Shown here: one piece after another, positions 8,945-16,304 of the stretch | Layout of the letters: each line of letters begins with the position of its first letter | How positions within the stretch are numbered: the first letter of the stretch is position 1 | From: Thermomonas sp. | GTDB lineage: Bacteria; Pseudomonadota; Gammaproteobacteria; Xanthomonadales; Xanthomonadaceae | NCBI GenBank assembly: GCA_020692565.1 | Contig: JAIMKJ010000027.1 | Coordinates: 1-35,710 of the forward strand | Reading direction: 5' to 3' | DNA: 35,710 bases | Made by a program: the position numbers and the translations under genes | The notes under the pieces: model-generated | What the model was told of the DNA's origin: nothing | The model's input: only the letters and a program-made list of their open reading frames with translations | The model's database searches: none

Positions 8945-9967
8945 CTACAGCCTTCCCTCAAGAGCGCGCCTCAAAGTGTGCGGAAGTTCACGGCTAAGCA
9001 TCCACAACTCCTTATCAGGCATATACATTTCACGCATCATTGGATGTTGAAAAGTAAAATCAACCAAATCAAAAAAAGAAGAATTAGCCTCGCTCTTTTC
9101 AAAAGCTCCTGCCGCGCTCTTCAGAACCCTCACCAAGTCTAGACCCGCATCATAAAGCCACGGAAAATCGTTGCGAAATAGACTTATGATTATTTGAAAT
9201 CCAGTGAATCTGCTTTCAAACCGAGGAGCCATATTGACTATCTCCTCAAGAAACATCGGATGCATTTTCCTGAATCTTTTGTTTCGGCGAAAATCCTCTT
9301 CCGGGTCCATTCGTTTACTAAGCTTATCGAGCATCGCTCGAATATGCTCGACTTCCTTCGTGAAGTCAGCATCAGGACTCCTTAGAAGCTTCTGATTATT
9401 TCTCGTTAAATCCAATATTTCTTCAAGAATTTCACTTGTCGAATTTATGGTTTCTTCTTCTGGATCGGGCACAGGAACCGGCGGCTTACTCCCGAGCAAG
9501 CTATTAAGCTGGCTTTCAAGGGTTGGATACCAAACAGAAAACGCTTTTTCCAAACGCTCTTCTGTAAGCGTTTCTGCCCCACATGCCCTATTCAAGGAAG
9601 AGAGCAGCTTTTTAATATCTTCTTTGTCGAAAATAGTCGATTGAAACTGCAGGATTGGTCCGCTGACTTCAGATCTTTTAATGTCAAATAAGAATGGACT
9701 GACCGCAGACTTATCCATAGTTTTAGACAGCGCTCCAGCTTCAAAAGTCAACCACGGAGCGTGCACATTTTCTTTTGTTACGCAAAGAATTCCGTAAGTC
9801 GAATTTTCAAGCTCTTTCGCAATATCGGTACTCCATCTTGCACCTTTGTCAATATCTTCCGACGACACATAGGGAACAATCGACTGAATGACTGATGGCA
9901 GCCAATCTCGAAAAATCAAAGCAGTTCTATGACTCAGGTCGCCTGACCAGCTTAAAAAAACCTTCAT
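8945..9967 (-). CDS. Solo TIR-domain protein with C-terminal helical domain
   Basis: A 340-residue protein. Residues 1-120 form a TIR-like fold: MKVFLSWSGD at strand A, a DIDKGARW segment, GILCVTKENV, then PWLTFEAGALSK. Glu76 in the last motif is in the place of the catalytic glutamate of TIR NADases. A Pro/Glu-rich linker follows (about 161-172), then a charged helical region and a C-terminal domain of about 110 residues (HPMFLEEIV, FRNDFPWLYDAGLDL) that I cannot name. ATG 9967 has a strong GGAGG site. The gene is clearly more AT-rich than its neighbours, which suggests transfer. TIR proteins in bacteria often act in antiphage NAD+ depletion. No ThsA, SIR2, Argonaute or other partner is adjacent, so its role is inferred from the domain alone. 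Confidence 0.85.
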   Translation of the reverse strand: MKVFLSWSGDLSHRTALIFRDWLPSVIQSIVPYVSSEDIDKGARWSTDIAKELENSTYGILCVTKENVHAPWLTFEAGALSKTMDKSAVSPFLFDIKRSEVSGPILQFQSTIFDKEDIKKLLSSLNRACGAETLTEERLEKAFSVWYPTLESQLNSLLGSKPPVPVPDPEEETINSTSEILEEILDLTRNNQKLLRSPDADFTKEVEHIRAMLDKLSKRMDPEEDFRRNKRFRKMHPMFLEEIVNMAPRFESRFTGFQIIISLFRNDFPWLYDAGLDLVRVLKSAAGAFEKSEANSSFFDLVDFTFQHPMMREMYMPDKELWMLSRELPHTLRRALEGRL

Positions 9968-10045
9968 GCCCCCTCCATGTGACTATCGATACGTGAAACA
10001 ACACAGACAACAATGCTGATTTTATTCCAGCTTATCTGTCAAATC

Positions 10046-11512
10046 TCACAACTCCCCCAACCCCTCCGCAGTCCCGCCCTCGCCCACCTGCAACAACCGC
10101 AGCGTATTCGTGGCGCCGTGGGTTTCCATGTGCTCGCCGCTGGTGAAGACGACGCGGTCGCCCGGCATGAGCAGGCCGGCGTCGACGAGTTTGCGGATAC
10201 TGCCGCGAGCGGCCTGACGCGGGGTCTGGCCGCGGCTGTCGTAATCCATCGGGAACACGTCGCGCATCATCGCCATGCGTCGACGGGCGCCGCCATCGCG
10301 TGCGAACGCGAAGATCGGGGCGCGGCCGCGGAAGCGCGAGAGGAAGCGCGCGGTGCCGCCGGACTCGGTCATCGCGACGATCGCGCCGACGCCGATGTGC
10401 TCGGTGAGGAACATGGCGGTCATCGCGATGGCCTGATCGGCGCGCTGCAGATTGCGCGGCGCAGCCTCGAAATCAGTGTCGTGCTCGAACTGGCGCTCGG
10501 CGCCCAGGCAGATACGCACCAGCGCTTCGACCGCCTTGACCGGGTACATGCCGGCGGCGCTTTCCTGCGACAGCATCACCGCGTCGGTACCGTCGATGAC
10601 CGCGTTGGCGACGTCCAGCACTTCGGCGCGGGTGGGGATCGGGCTGCTGACCATCGATTGCAGCATCTGGGTGGCGGTGATGACCACTTTGTCGCGCTCC
10701 AGCGCCACGCGGATGATCTTCTTCTGCAGGCCCGGCAGTTCGGCATCGCCGATCTCGACACCCAGATCGCCGCGGGCGACCATCACCACATCGCTGGCGT
10801 CGACGATCTCGACCAGATTCTCGATGGCTTCCGCACGCTCGACCTTGGCGACCAGCGCCGCGTCGCTGCCGGCGGCGCGGGCGACGCGACGGGCTTCGTT
10901 CATGTCGGCGGCGTTGCGACAGAAACTCACCGCGATGAAATCGGCGTTGAGCTGCGCGGCGACCTGGATCAACTCGCAATCGCGCTCGGTCAGCGCGCCC
11001 AGCGACAGTCCGCCGCCGAGTTTGTTGAGGCCCTTGCGATTGGACAGCTCACTGTCGTTGAGCACGGTGGTGACGATGCGCTGGCCTTCCACCGCGACGA
11101 CCTGCAACTGCACCACGCCGTCGTCCAGCAACAGCACGTCGCCGGGCACGACATCGCCCGGCAAGCCGAGATAACTCACGCCGACCTGACGCTCGTCGCC
11201 CGGCGGCGCATCTTCGCTGGCGAGCAGATCGAAGCGCTCGCCGGCGCGCAGTTGCACCTTGTCGTTCGCGAACTTTTCGATGCGGATCTTCGGGCCGGGC
11301 AGATCGGCGAGGATGCCGACCTCGGTGCCGATCCGGGCCGCCGCCGCGCGCACGGCATCGGCGCGCGCGATCTGCGCGGAGGGGTCACCGTGCGAGAAAT
11401 TGAGACGGACCACATCCACACCCGCCCGCAACAGCGCATCGAGCACGCCCGGAGCGTCGGTGGCGGGGCCGAGGGTGGCGAGAATCTTGGTGCGACGGCG
11501 TTGTTCGGTCAT
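10046..11512 (-). CDS. pyk: Pyruvate kinase
   Basis: Makes pyruvate and ATP from phosphoenolpyruvate and ADP, the last step of glycolysis. From ATG 11512 it is 488 residues, starting MTEQRRRTKILATLGPATD; GAAGAAG lies upstream. The (beta/alpha)8 barrel shows VRLNFSHG (35-42), LPGPKIR (71-77), AVSF, VAKVERAEA, VMVARGDLGVEIGD and ATQMLQSM, the substrate- and metal-binding segments. The C-terminal domain is complete. The wording is closest to the PykA (type II) enzymes of gammaproteobacteria. An in-frame ATG at 11575 would add 21 unconserved residues. The TIR gene begins 78 bp after its stop with no clear terminator between, so read-through into it is possible. Confidence 0.97.
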   Translation of the reverse strand: MTEQRRRTKILATLGPATDAPGVLDALLRAGVDVVRLNFSHGDPSAQIARADAVRAAAARIGTEVGILADLPGPKIRIEKFANDKVQLRAGERFDLLASEDAPPGDERQVGVSYLGLPGDVVPGDVLLLDDGVVQLQVVAVEGQRIVTTVLNDSELSNRKGLNKLGGGLSLGALTERDCELIQVAAQLNADFIAVSFCRNAADMNEARRVARAAGSDAALVAKVERAEAIENLVEIVDASDVVMVARGDLGVEIGDAELPGLQKKIIRVALERDKVVITATQMLQSMVSSPIPTRAEVLDVANAVIDGTDAVMLSQESAAGMYPVKAVEALVRICLGAERQFEHDTDFEAAPRNLQRADQAIAMTAMFLTEHIGVGAIVAMTESGGTARFLSRFRGRAPIFAFARDGGARRRMAMMRDVFPMDYDSRGQTPRQAARGSIRKLVDAGLLMPGDRVVFTSGEHMETHGATNTLRLLQVGEGGTAEGLGEL

Positions 11513-11688
11513 GTCTTCTTCGTCGGAACAGGGCTCCGACAACGCTATCACGCCGACGCGGCAATCGCTGCACACCTGTACTGCAAACGATCACAGTCCC
11601 CGGTCGTGTCCCGCATTGTCCTTGTCGCCGGCGCTTCCGGTCATCGAAACGGAAGCGCCGGCGACGTGCAGCGTGCGCGACGTTACCG

Positions 11689-11913
11689 TCACGGACAATT
11701 GGTCGGAAAATCCTGATAGCTGTTGGTATAGGTGCCCCAGCTGGATGTGCTGTCCGGGCACGCCACGATCCCGCCAATCGGCTCACCGCTGCCGTTGTAG
11801 AAGACCCGTTCGTAACCCCACGGCACCGGCGGCCACGGCGGCCCGGCCAGGACAGCGGCCGAGAGCATGCAGATGCCGCAGACCAACAGACCGATACGCA
11901 AAAAACGCTTCAT
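11689..11913 (-). CDS. Small secreted peptide, DUF6289-like (first copy)
   Basis: A 74-residue protein with an N-terminal signal (MKRFLRIGLLVCGICMLSAA, likely cut near residue 23), leaving a mature peptide of about 50 residues. That peptide reads YNGSGEPIGGIVACPD then WGTYTNSYQDFPTNCP. The order Y-x(2)-G-x(2)-GG-x(2)-C and W-G-T-x-T matches the second copy at 14166-14387 and what I recall of DUF6289. A GGGAG ribosome site precedes ATG 11913, which is why this start was chosen over the one at 11949. Two mature cysteines could form a disulfide. Function unknown. Confidence 0.75.
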   Translation of the reverse strand: MKRFLRIGLLVCGICMLSAAVLAGPPWPPVPWGYERVFYNGSGEPIGGIVACPDSTSSWGTYTNSYQDFPTNCP

Positions 11914-11956
11914 TTCAACGCTCCCTGTCGGCGGCCGGTGCGGCCGCATCTGGAAT

Positions 11957-12631
11957 CTAGCACGGCGTCAGGACGCTTCGCGCCGCGATCCGGGCGTGCG
12001 CGAGCAGCGCAGACAGCTCGCCCGGGGTTCGCGCCAAGTGCTCGGCGCCGGCCGCGCGCAGTTCGTCTTCGTCGCCGAAGCCCCAGAGCACACCGATGCC
12101 GCGCATGCGATGGTGAATGGCGCCTTCGATATCCATGTGGCGGTCGCCGATCATGGTGCAGTCCCCGGCACGCAGATCGAGCCGCGCCAGCGCTTCGGCG
12201 ATCAGCTCCGGTTTATGGCTGAGACGACCGTCGGCGGTGGCGCCGATGATGTCTTCGAAGCGGTGACCGAACGGCAGCGTGGCGACGATCCTGCGCGCAT
12301 GCGGTTCGTTCTTGGCGGTGACCACCGCAAGACGATCGCCAGCGGCGTGCGCGGCCTCGACCGTCTCGCCGATATCGGCGTAGATCTCGTGTTCGCGCCA
12401 GCCTTCGAGCTCGAAACGCTCGCGGTACAACTCGACCGCGCGCTCGATGTCCATCGGGTCGTCGAACAGTCGACCGAAACTGACCCGCAGGGCGGGGCCG
12501 ATCCAGCGCCGCAGCTCGGCGTCCGGCAGGCCGGGATGGCCCATGCGTTCGAGCGAATACGCCACGCAGCGGGTGATGCCGACGACGGAGTCGATGAGGG
12601 TGCCGTCGAGGTCGAAGAAAAGCGTGCGCAC
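11957..12631 (-). CDS. HAD-superfamily hydrolase, phosphoglycolate-phosphatase-like
   Basis: Predicted small-molecule phosphatase of 224 residues. All four HAD motifs are present: FFDLDGT with Asp7 and Asp9, the motif II Thr105 in VVTAK, motif III Lys140 (SHKPE), and GDRHMD with Asp163 and Asp167. The helical cap between residues 16 and 85 is of the C1 type seen in Gph/PGP and 5'-nucleotidase-like enzymes. I chose the GTG start at 12631 because AGGAAG lies 5 bp upstream and the HAD strand begins right there. ATG 12688 would add 19 polar residues without family support. The true substrate cannot be told from the sequence. Confidence 0.85.
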   Translation of the reverse strand: MRTLFFDLDGTLIDSVVGITRCVAYSLERMGHPGLPDAELRRWIGPALRVSFGRLFDDPMDIERAVELYRERFELEGWREHEIYADIGETVEAAHAAGDRLAVVTAKNEPHARRIVATLPFGHRFEDIIGATADGRLSHKPELIAEALARLDLRAGDCTMIGDRHMDIEGAIHHRMRGIGVLWGFGDEDELRAAGAEHLARTPGELSALLAHARIAARSVLTPC

Positions 12632-12739
12632 GGGGACTTCCTGCTGTGATCGGGATTGCCGTCGGGGCAGCCCATTGGAGCGCGTCATTGTGACGAATCA
12701 TCGGATCGGACGCGACCGTGCGCCGCGCCGCCAACGAAA

Positions 12740-12761
12740 GACCCCCGCCGAAGCGGGGGTC
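12740..12761 (-). terminator. Rho-independent terminator of the serine protease gene
   Basis: A perfect 9-bp stem (GACCCCCGC / GCGGGGGTC) closed by a 4-nt loop, followed on the minus strand by CTTTCG. It lies about 80 bp past the protease stop and before the HAD gene, so those two genes are probably transcribed separately. Confidence 0.75.
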
Positions 12762-12839
12762 CCGGGTCGCGAGATGCGCCATCGCATGGAACGCGACGAT
12801 GACAGATGACATCCCGGGCAGGACACGACCGCGTCGCGG

Positions 12840-13805
12840 TCAGAGCCCGGCCTGGGTGACGATGAAATTGCGGATCGATGCGTTCGAGACCCGCGTGTAG
12901 ACGCCCGGGAGATTGCGGCGCGCGCAACCGATGCCCCAGCTGACGATACCGGTCAACACCGTGTTGCCGCTGCCGCGGGTCAGCGGGCCGCCGGAGTCGC
13001 CCTGGCAGCTGTCGATGCCGCCGCTGGTGCGGCCGGCGCACAGCATGCGCGCGGTGATGTCGCCGCTGTAGGAATTGGCGTCGTTGCAGTCGGTGCGGCT
13101 GAACAGCGGCACCGAGACCTTGCGCAGATTGATCGGGAAGCTGCCGCCTTCGGTCAGCGCGCCCCAACCGGTCACCAGCAGGTTGGCGCCGACCGAACCG
13201 TCGCCGGTCGCCAGCGTCGCCAGCGGAATGCCGCTGGCCGATGTGCTCAGCTGCCACACCGCGACGTCGCTATCGAAGGTGCCGGGATTCCAGTTGGGGT
13301 GAATGGCGATGCGGGTGACGTTGCGGCGCACGCCGGTGCCGTCGAGATTGCGGGTACCGGTCAGCACCTGCACCTGCCCGGCGGTGACGAAGTCGCTGCA
13401 GTGCGCCGCGGTCACCACCATGTTCGCCTTGACCAGGGTGCCGCCGCAGAACTGGGCGTTGAAATTGTTGGCGACGCTTTTGGTCAGCAGCGCGACCTGG
13501 AACGGATTGTCGGCCGAGCCCGCGACGGTGCCGCCCACGATGCGGGGGCTGATCATCTGATCGATCTCCGCGTCCGTCATGGTGGCGTCCGCGTATTCGA
13601 GATTCTTTTCGGCGACGCGCAGTTGGACGTATTCGCGCATCCAGTTGCCGTTGCGTTGAGCGTCGTCGCGCTGCTGGGCGATGGCCGGCGCCTGCAGGCC
13701 GACCAGCGCCAGCGCGCCGAGGGTAAGCGCTGCGCGCAGCGAAAAGCGTGCGCGCGTGCGGACGTTGGGGGATGGGGTGGAATCGACCGCGGACAGAATA
13801 CGCAT
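12840..13805 (-). CDS. Secreted trypsin-like serine protease (S1 family) with propeptide
   Basis: A 321-residue zymogen. From ATG 13805, with a strong AAGGAG site, it has a signal ending APAIA (about residue 43). A propeptide follows to Arg88, then IVGG (89-92), the usual activation point. The triad is His135 in TAAHC, Asp180 in FDSDVAV and Ser271 in CQGDSGG. Asp265, six residues before the serine, is in the trypsin S1-pocket position, so cleavage after Arg or Lys is expected, and the activation site itself ends in Arg. Cysteine pairs 120/136 and 256/267 fit trypsin disulfides. The open frame continues upstream to 14072, but without a signal or ribosome site. It lies between two small secreted peptide genes. 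Confidence 0.93.
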   Translation of the reverse strand: MRILSAVDSTPSPNVRTRARFSLRAALTLGALALVGLQAPAIAQQRDDAQRNGNWMREYVQLRVAEKNLEYADATMTDAEIDQMISPRIVGGTVAGSADNPFQVALLTKSVANNFNAQFCGGTLVKANMVVTAAHCSDFVTAGQVQVLTGTRNLDGTGVRRNVTRIAIHPNWNPGTFDSDVAVWQLSTSASGIPLATLATGDGSVGANLLVTGWGALTEGGSFPINLRKVSVPLFSRTDCNDANSYSGDITARMLCAGRTSGGIDSCQGDSGGPLTRGSGNTVLTGIVSWGIGCARRNLPGVYTRVSNASIRNFIVTQAGL

Positions 13806-14165
13806 GTGTCTCTCCTTGAGAATGGGCGATGCTCGATGAGAATGCTCGATACAACCGGATGCGCTGGCGAGGGAGCGCACCGGCCCCGTGCGCGTCGCGC
13901 GCGAGGCGTGCCCGACATCCGGATCCGCGCGTTGCGGCAGGAAGAGTGTCTGCGTAGCAGACGGCAGGCTGCCGCTGAGCGGGCAAAGCCTGGTGAGCGT
14001 CCTGCCCTGTTCGTCGCACGATCCTTGCTGCGAGGCAATCGGCGTATAGCACGCGATCCGCGACGACGTCAACGCAATGATTCGCGATCCAGCATCGGCG
14101 CGGCAGGATGCGCGAAGACCCGGGATCGCCCGGGCCTTCGCTGGAAAACTTCAGATGCCGCCGTC
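13806..14165. other. Long leader/promoter region of the protease gene
   Basis: A 360-bp stretch without a supported gene. On the minus strand the sequence just before the protease contains two near-copies of a CATTCTCA motif (AGCATTCTCATCGAG, then CGCCCATTCTCAAGG). Further up, complementary GGCAGG and CCTGCC blocks (about 13967-14008) could fold the leader. I looked for known riboswitch cores and found none. A hairpin at 14112-14141 belongs to the gene on its right. Confidence 0.4.
14112..14141 (-). terminator. Hairpin after the second DUF6289-like gene
   Basis: GCGAAG and CCCGGG pair with CCCGGG and CTTCGC around an ATCG loop, with one internal mismatch (12 pairs). It lies 24 bp past the stop of the small peptide gene. 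No T run follows on the minus strand, so it is only a possible terminator. Confidence 0.45.
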
Positions 14166-14387
14166 TCAGAAGCTGCTGGCGCAGCCTTGGCTGAACGTGG
14201 CGTTCGCGGTGACCGTACCCCAGGTGCCGTCGAGCTCGGCGCAGCCGACGGTCTGCCCGCCGACCAGACGTCCGCTGGCGTCGTAGTAGTTCCATGTGCC
14301 CTGCAGACAACCGCCCGCGATGGCGGCGCCCGATGCGAGGATCGTGAGGGACAGACAGAACAACGCGATCTTGTTGCGCACTTTCAT
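14166..14387 (-). CDS. Small secreted peptide, DUF6289-like (second copy)
   Basis: A 73-residue protein with a signal (MKVRNKIALFCLSLTILASG, probably cut near Ala24) and a mature peptide of about 49 residues. It reads NYYDASGRLVGGQTVGC, then DGTWGTVTANATFSQGC. It shares the Y-x(2)-S/A-G-x(2)-x-GG, Cys, W-G-T and T spacing with the copy at 11689-11913, so the two are probably paralogues. AGGAG precedes ATG 14387 at good spacing. Three Cys remain after processing. Function is unknown; export to the periplasm or outside is the only firm inference. Confidence 0.78.
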   Translation of the reverse strand: MKVRNKIALFCLSLTILASGAAIAGGCLQGTWNYYDASGRLVGGQTVGCAELDGTWGTVTANATFSQGCASSF

Positions 14388-14607
14388 TTCAGCACTCCTG
14401 TTGCTTGGCGGCGGAATGGCCGCGACGCGAGGGTAACCCAGGTGGGTAAAGCGCAGGTCGATGCCGCTTCACGCTTTGAGTGTTCGATAGAAACAAAGGG
14501 CCTGCGTGTTCGAGTCGAGAGGTCGCGCAACCGGGATGCAGAGGTTGAGTCGATGCGAGTGATGTTGAGACCTGGACATGAGATTGCGCGATGTCTTCCG
14601 GATCAAG

Positions 14608-14840
14608 AGCAAATCCCCCATTGCCCGCTTCGCGGACAATCGCCCCCTTTTTCAAAGGAGGCTGAACTCACTGCCGGGTAATCGTCCTCTTTTTCAAAGG
14701 GGCAGAACTTGCGGCTGGATAATCGTCCTTTTTCAAAGGGGCAGAAATCGGGGACAGGGAAAGCAGCAATCGCGGCCCGATAGAAGCCCCCTTGGGAAAA
14801 GGGGGCGGTCGCTTGCACAGCAAGCGGCGGGGGATTTGCT
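14608..14840. repeat. 233-bp element with perfect 12-bp terminal inverted repeats
   Basis: It is bounded by AGCAAATCCCCC (14608-14619) and its exact complement GGGGGATTTGCT (14829-14840). Inside are three imperfect direct repeats beginning AATCG at 14638, 14680 and 14721 (period 42 and 41 bp), each with TTTTTCAAAGG. Near the right end are two hairpins (14786-14806 and 14810-14826). No coding frame is convincing. It fills most of the gap between the peptide gene and pgk; nothing else is seen in 14388-14607. No flanking target duplication is evident. Confidence 0.7.
14786..14806 (-). terminator. Hairpin downstream of pgk
   Basis: An 8-bp perfect stem (GCCCCCTT / AAGGGGGC) with a 5-nt loop. On the minus strand TTCT follows. 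It lies inside the repeat element, about 54 bp past the pgk stop, and may serve as the pgk terminator together with the 7-bp hairpin at 14810-14826. Confidence 0.5.
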
Positions 14841-14859
14841 TTTGCTTTTGCTGCCTTGA

Positions 14860-16050
14860 TCAACCCGCCCGCAACGCCAGCGCCGCCACCGCCGGCAGGG
14901 TCTTGCCTTCGAGGAATTCGAGGAACGCGCCGCCTCCGGTGGAGATGTACGACACGTCGTTCTCGATGCCGTATTTGTCCACCGCCGCCAGCGTGTCGCC
15001 GCCGCCGGCGATGGAGAACGCAGCGCTGTCGGCGATCGCGCGCGCCAGGGTTTCGGTGCCCTTGCCGAAGGCGTCGAACTCGAACACACCGACCGGGCCG
15101 TTCCAGACCACGGTGCCGGCGCTCTTGATGAGTTCGGCGTAACGCGCTGCGGTCCGCGGGCCGATGTCGAGGATCATGTCGTCGGCGCTGACCGCATCGA
15201 CGGCCTTGACCGTGGCCGGCGCATCGGCCGCGAAGGCCGGGGCCACCACCACGTCGCTGGGGATCGGAATATCGGCGCCGCGCGCCCTGGCATCGGCGAT
15301 GATCTGCCGCGCGGTATCGAGCAGATCCATTTCCACCAGCGACTTGCCCACGCCGTAGCCCATCGCGGCGATGAAGGTGTTGGCGATGCCGCCGCCGACG
15401 ATCAGCTGATCGACCTTGGACACCAGCGACGACAGCAGTTCGAGCTTGGTGCTGACCTTGCTGCCGGCGACGATGGCCAGCAGCGGCCGTGCCGGGTGCT
15501 CCAGCGCCTTCGCCAGCGCGTCGAGTTCGGCCATCAGCAGCGGGCCGCCCGCCGCCTGCTTCGCGAACCGGATGACGCCGTGCGTGGAGGCCTGCGCGCG
15601 GTGCGCGGTGCCGAAGGCGTCCATCACGAACACATCGCACAGATCGGCGTATCGGCGCGACAGCGCTTCGTCGTCCTTGCCCTCGCCGACGTTCATGCGG
15701 CAGTTCTCGAGCAGCACGAGTCCACCCGGCGCAACGTTCACGCCATCCAGCCAATCCTTCACCAGCGGCACCTCGCGACCGAGCAGTTCGCCCAGACGCT
15801 TCGCCACCGGCGCCAGCGAGTCGGCTTCGCTCCACACGCCTTCCTTGGGCCGACCGAGGTGCGACATCACCATCACCGCAGCGCCCTGCGCCAACGCGGC
15901 CTTCAGCGTGGGCAACGAGGCGACGATGCGCTGATCGGAGGTGACTTCGGCATCGACGCCGGGCGCGTGCGAAACCGGCACGTTGAGGTCCTGGCGGATC
16001 AACACCCGCTTACCGGCGAGGTCGAGATCGGTCATGCGGAGGATGGTCAT
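14860..16050 (-). CDS. pgk: Phosphoglycerate kinase
   Basis: Converts 1,3-bisphosphoglycerate and ADP to 3-phosphoglycerate and ATP. It is full length at 396 residues, with the substrate-binding RQDLNVP (19-25) and SHLGRPK (63-69), the inner-face segment [11 protein letters not shown], the ATP-side [17 protein letters not shown] and the C-terminal [12 protein letters not shown] 16050 has AGGAG upstream; ATG 16035 is a weaker alternative. It is one of four glycolytic genes on the same strand, but gap lies 15 kb upstream, so it must have its own promoter in 16051-16304. Confidence 0.97.
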   Translation of the reverse strand: MTILRMTDLDLAGKRVLIRQDLNVPVSHAPGVDAEVTSDQRIVASLPTLKAALAQGAAVMVMSHLGRPKEGVWSEADSLAPVAKRLGELLGREVPLVKDWLDGVNVAPGGLVLLENCRMNVGEGKDDEALSRRYADLCDVFVMDAFGTAHRAQASTHGVIRFAKQAAGGPLLMAELDALAKALEHPARPLLAIVAGSKVSTKLELLSSLVSKVDQLIVGGGIANTFIAAMGYGVGKSLVEMDLLDTARQIIADARARGADIPIPSDVVVAPAFAADAPATVKAVDAVSADDMILDIGPRTAARYAELIKSAGTVVWNGPVGVFEFDAFGKGTETLARAIADSAAFSIAGGGDTLAAVDKYGIENDVSYISTGGGAFLEFLEGKTLPAVAALALRAG

Positions 16051-16142
16051 GTGCGGCTCCTGGAAACGCTGCGAAAACAGACGCGCATTGTCCTTGCTGG
16101 CTTCGCACGGGGCAATGGTGGTGCGGCAGGCGAGAAACCACC

Positions 16143-16292
16143 GTCATCCCGAACGCACGCGCAGCGGGCGGAAGGACTTGCTTGTGTTTTATTTCCGCCG
16201 GATGAAGCAGACCCCTCACCCGATGACGCCGGGATTCGGGATGACAGAACTTGCGTGACGCAGGCCTCGAGATGACGAAAGGTCATCCCGAA
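16143..16292. repeat. Cluster of GTCATCCCGAA repeats upstream of pgk
   Basis: GTCATCCCGAA occurs at 16143-16153 and 16282-16292, with the inverse TTCGGGATGAC at 16235-16245. This is a small dispersed repeat of the palindromic kind common between genes. GATGAC and GTCATC (16271-16287) also form a short hairpin 18 bp past the DUF3999 stop. The pgk promoter must lie in or beside this repeat. Confidence 0.6.
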
Positions 16293-16304
16293 TGCGCCGT
16301 GCGA

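Noticed and set aside
10019..10042. TTGACA and TAAAAT on the minus strand upstream of the TIR gene
   Set aside because: The spacer is only 12 bp, too short for a sigma-70 promoter, so I do not call one.
13920..14040. A structured leader of the protease gene resembling a GEMM (cyclic di-GMP) riboswitch in parts
   Set aside because: Only a GGGCAAAGCC-like piece fits, and it lies on the wrong strand for the protease leader; the remaining core is absent.
14603..15835. A second long minus-strand frame over pgk
   Set aside because: It is out of frame with the complete and unmistakable pgk gene.
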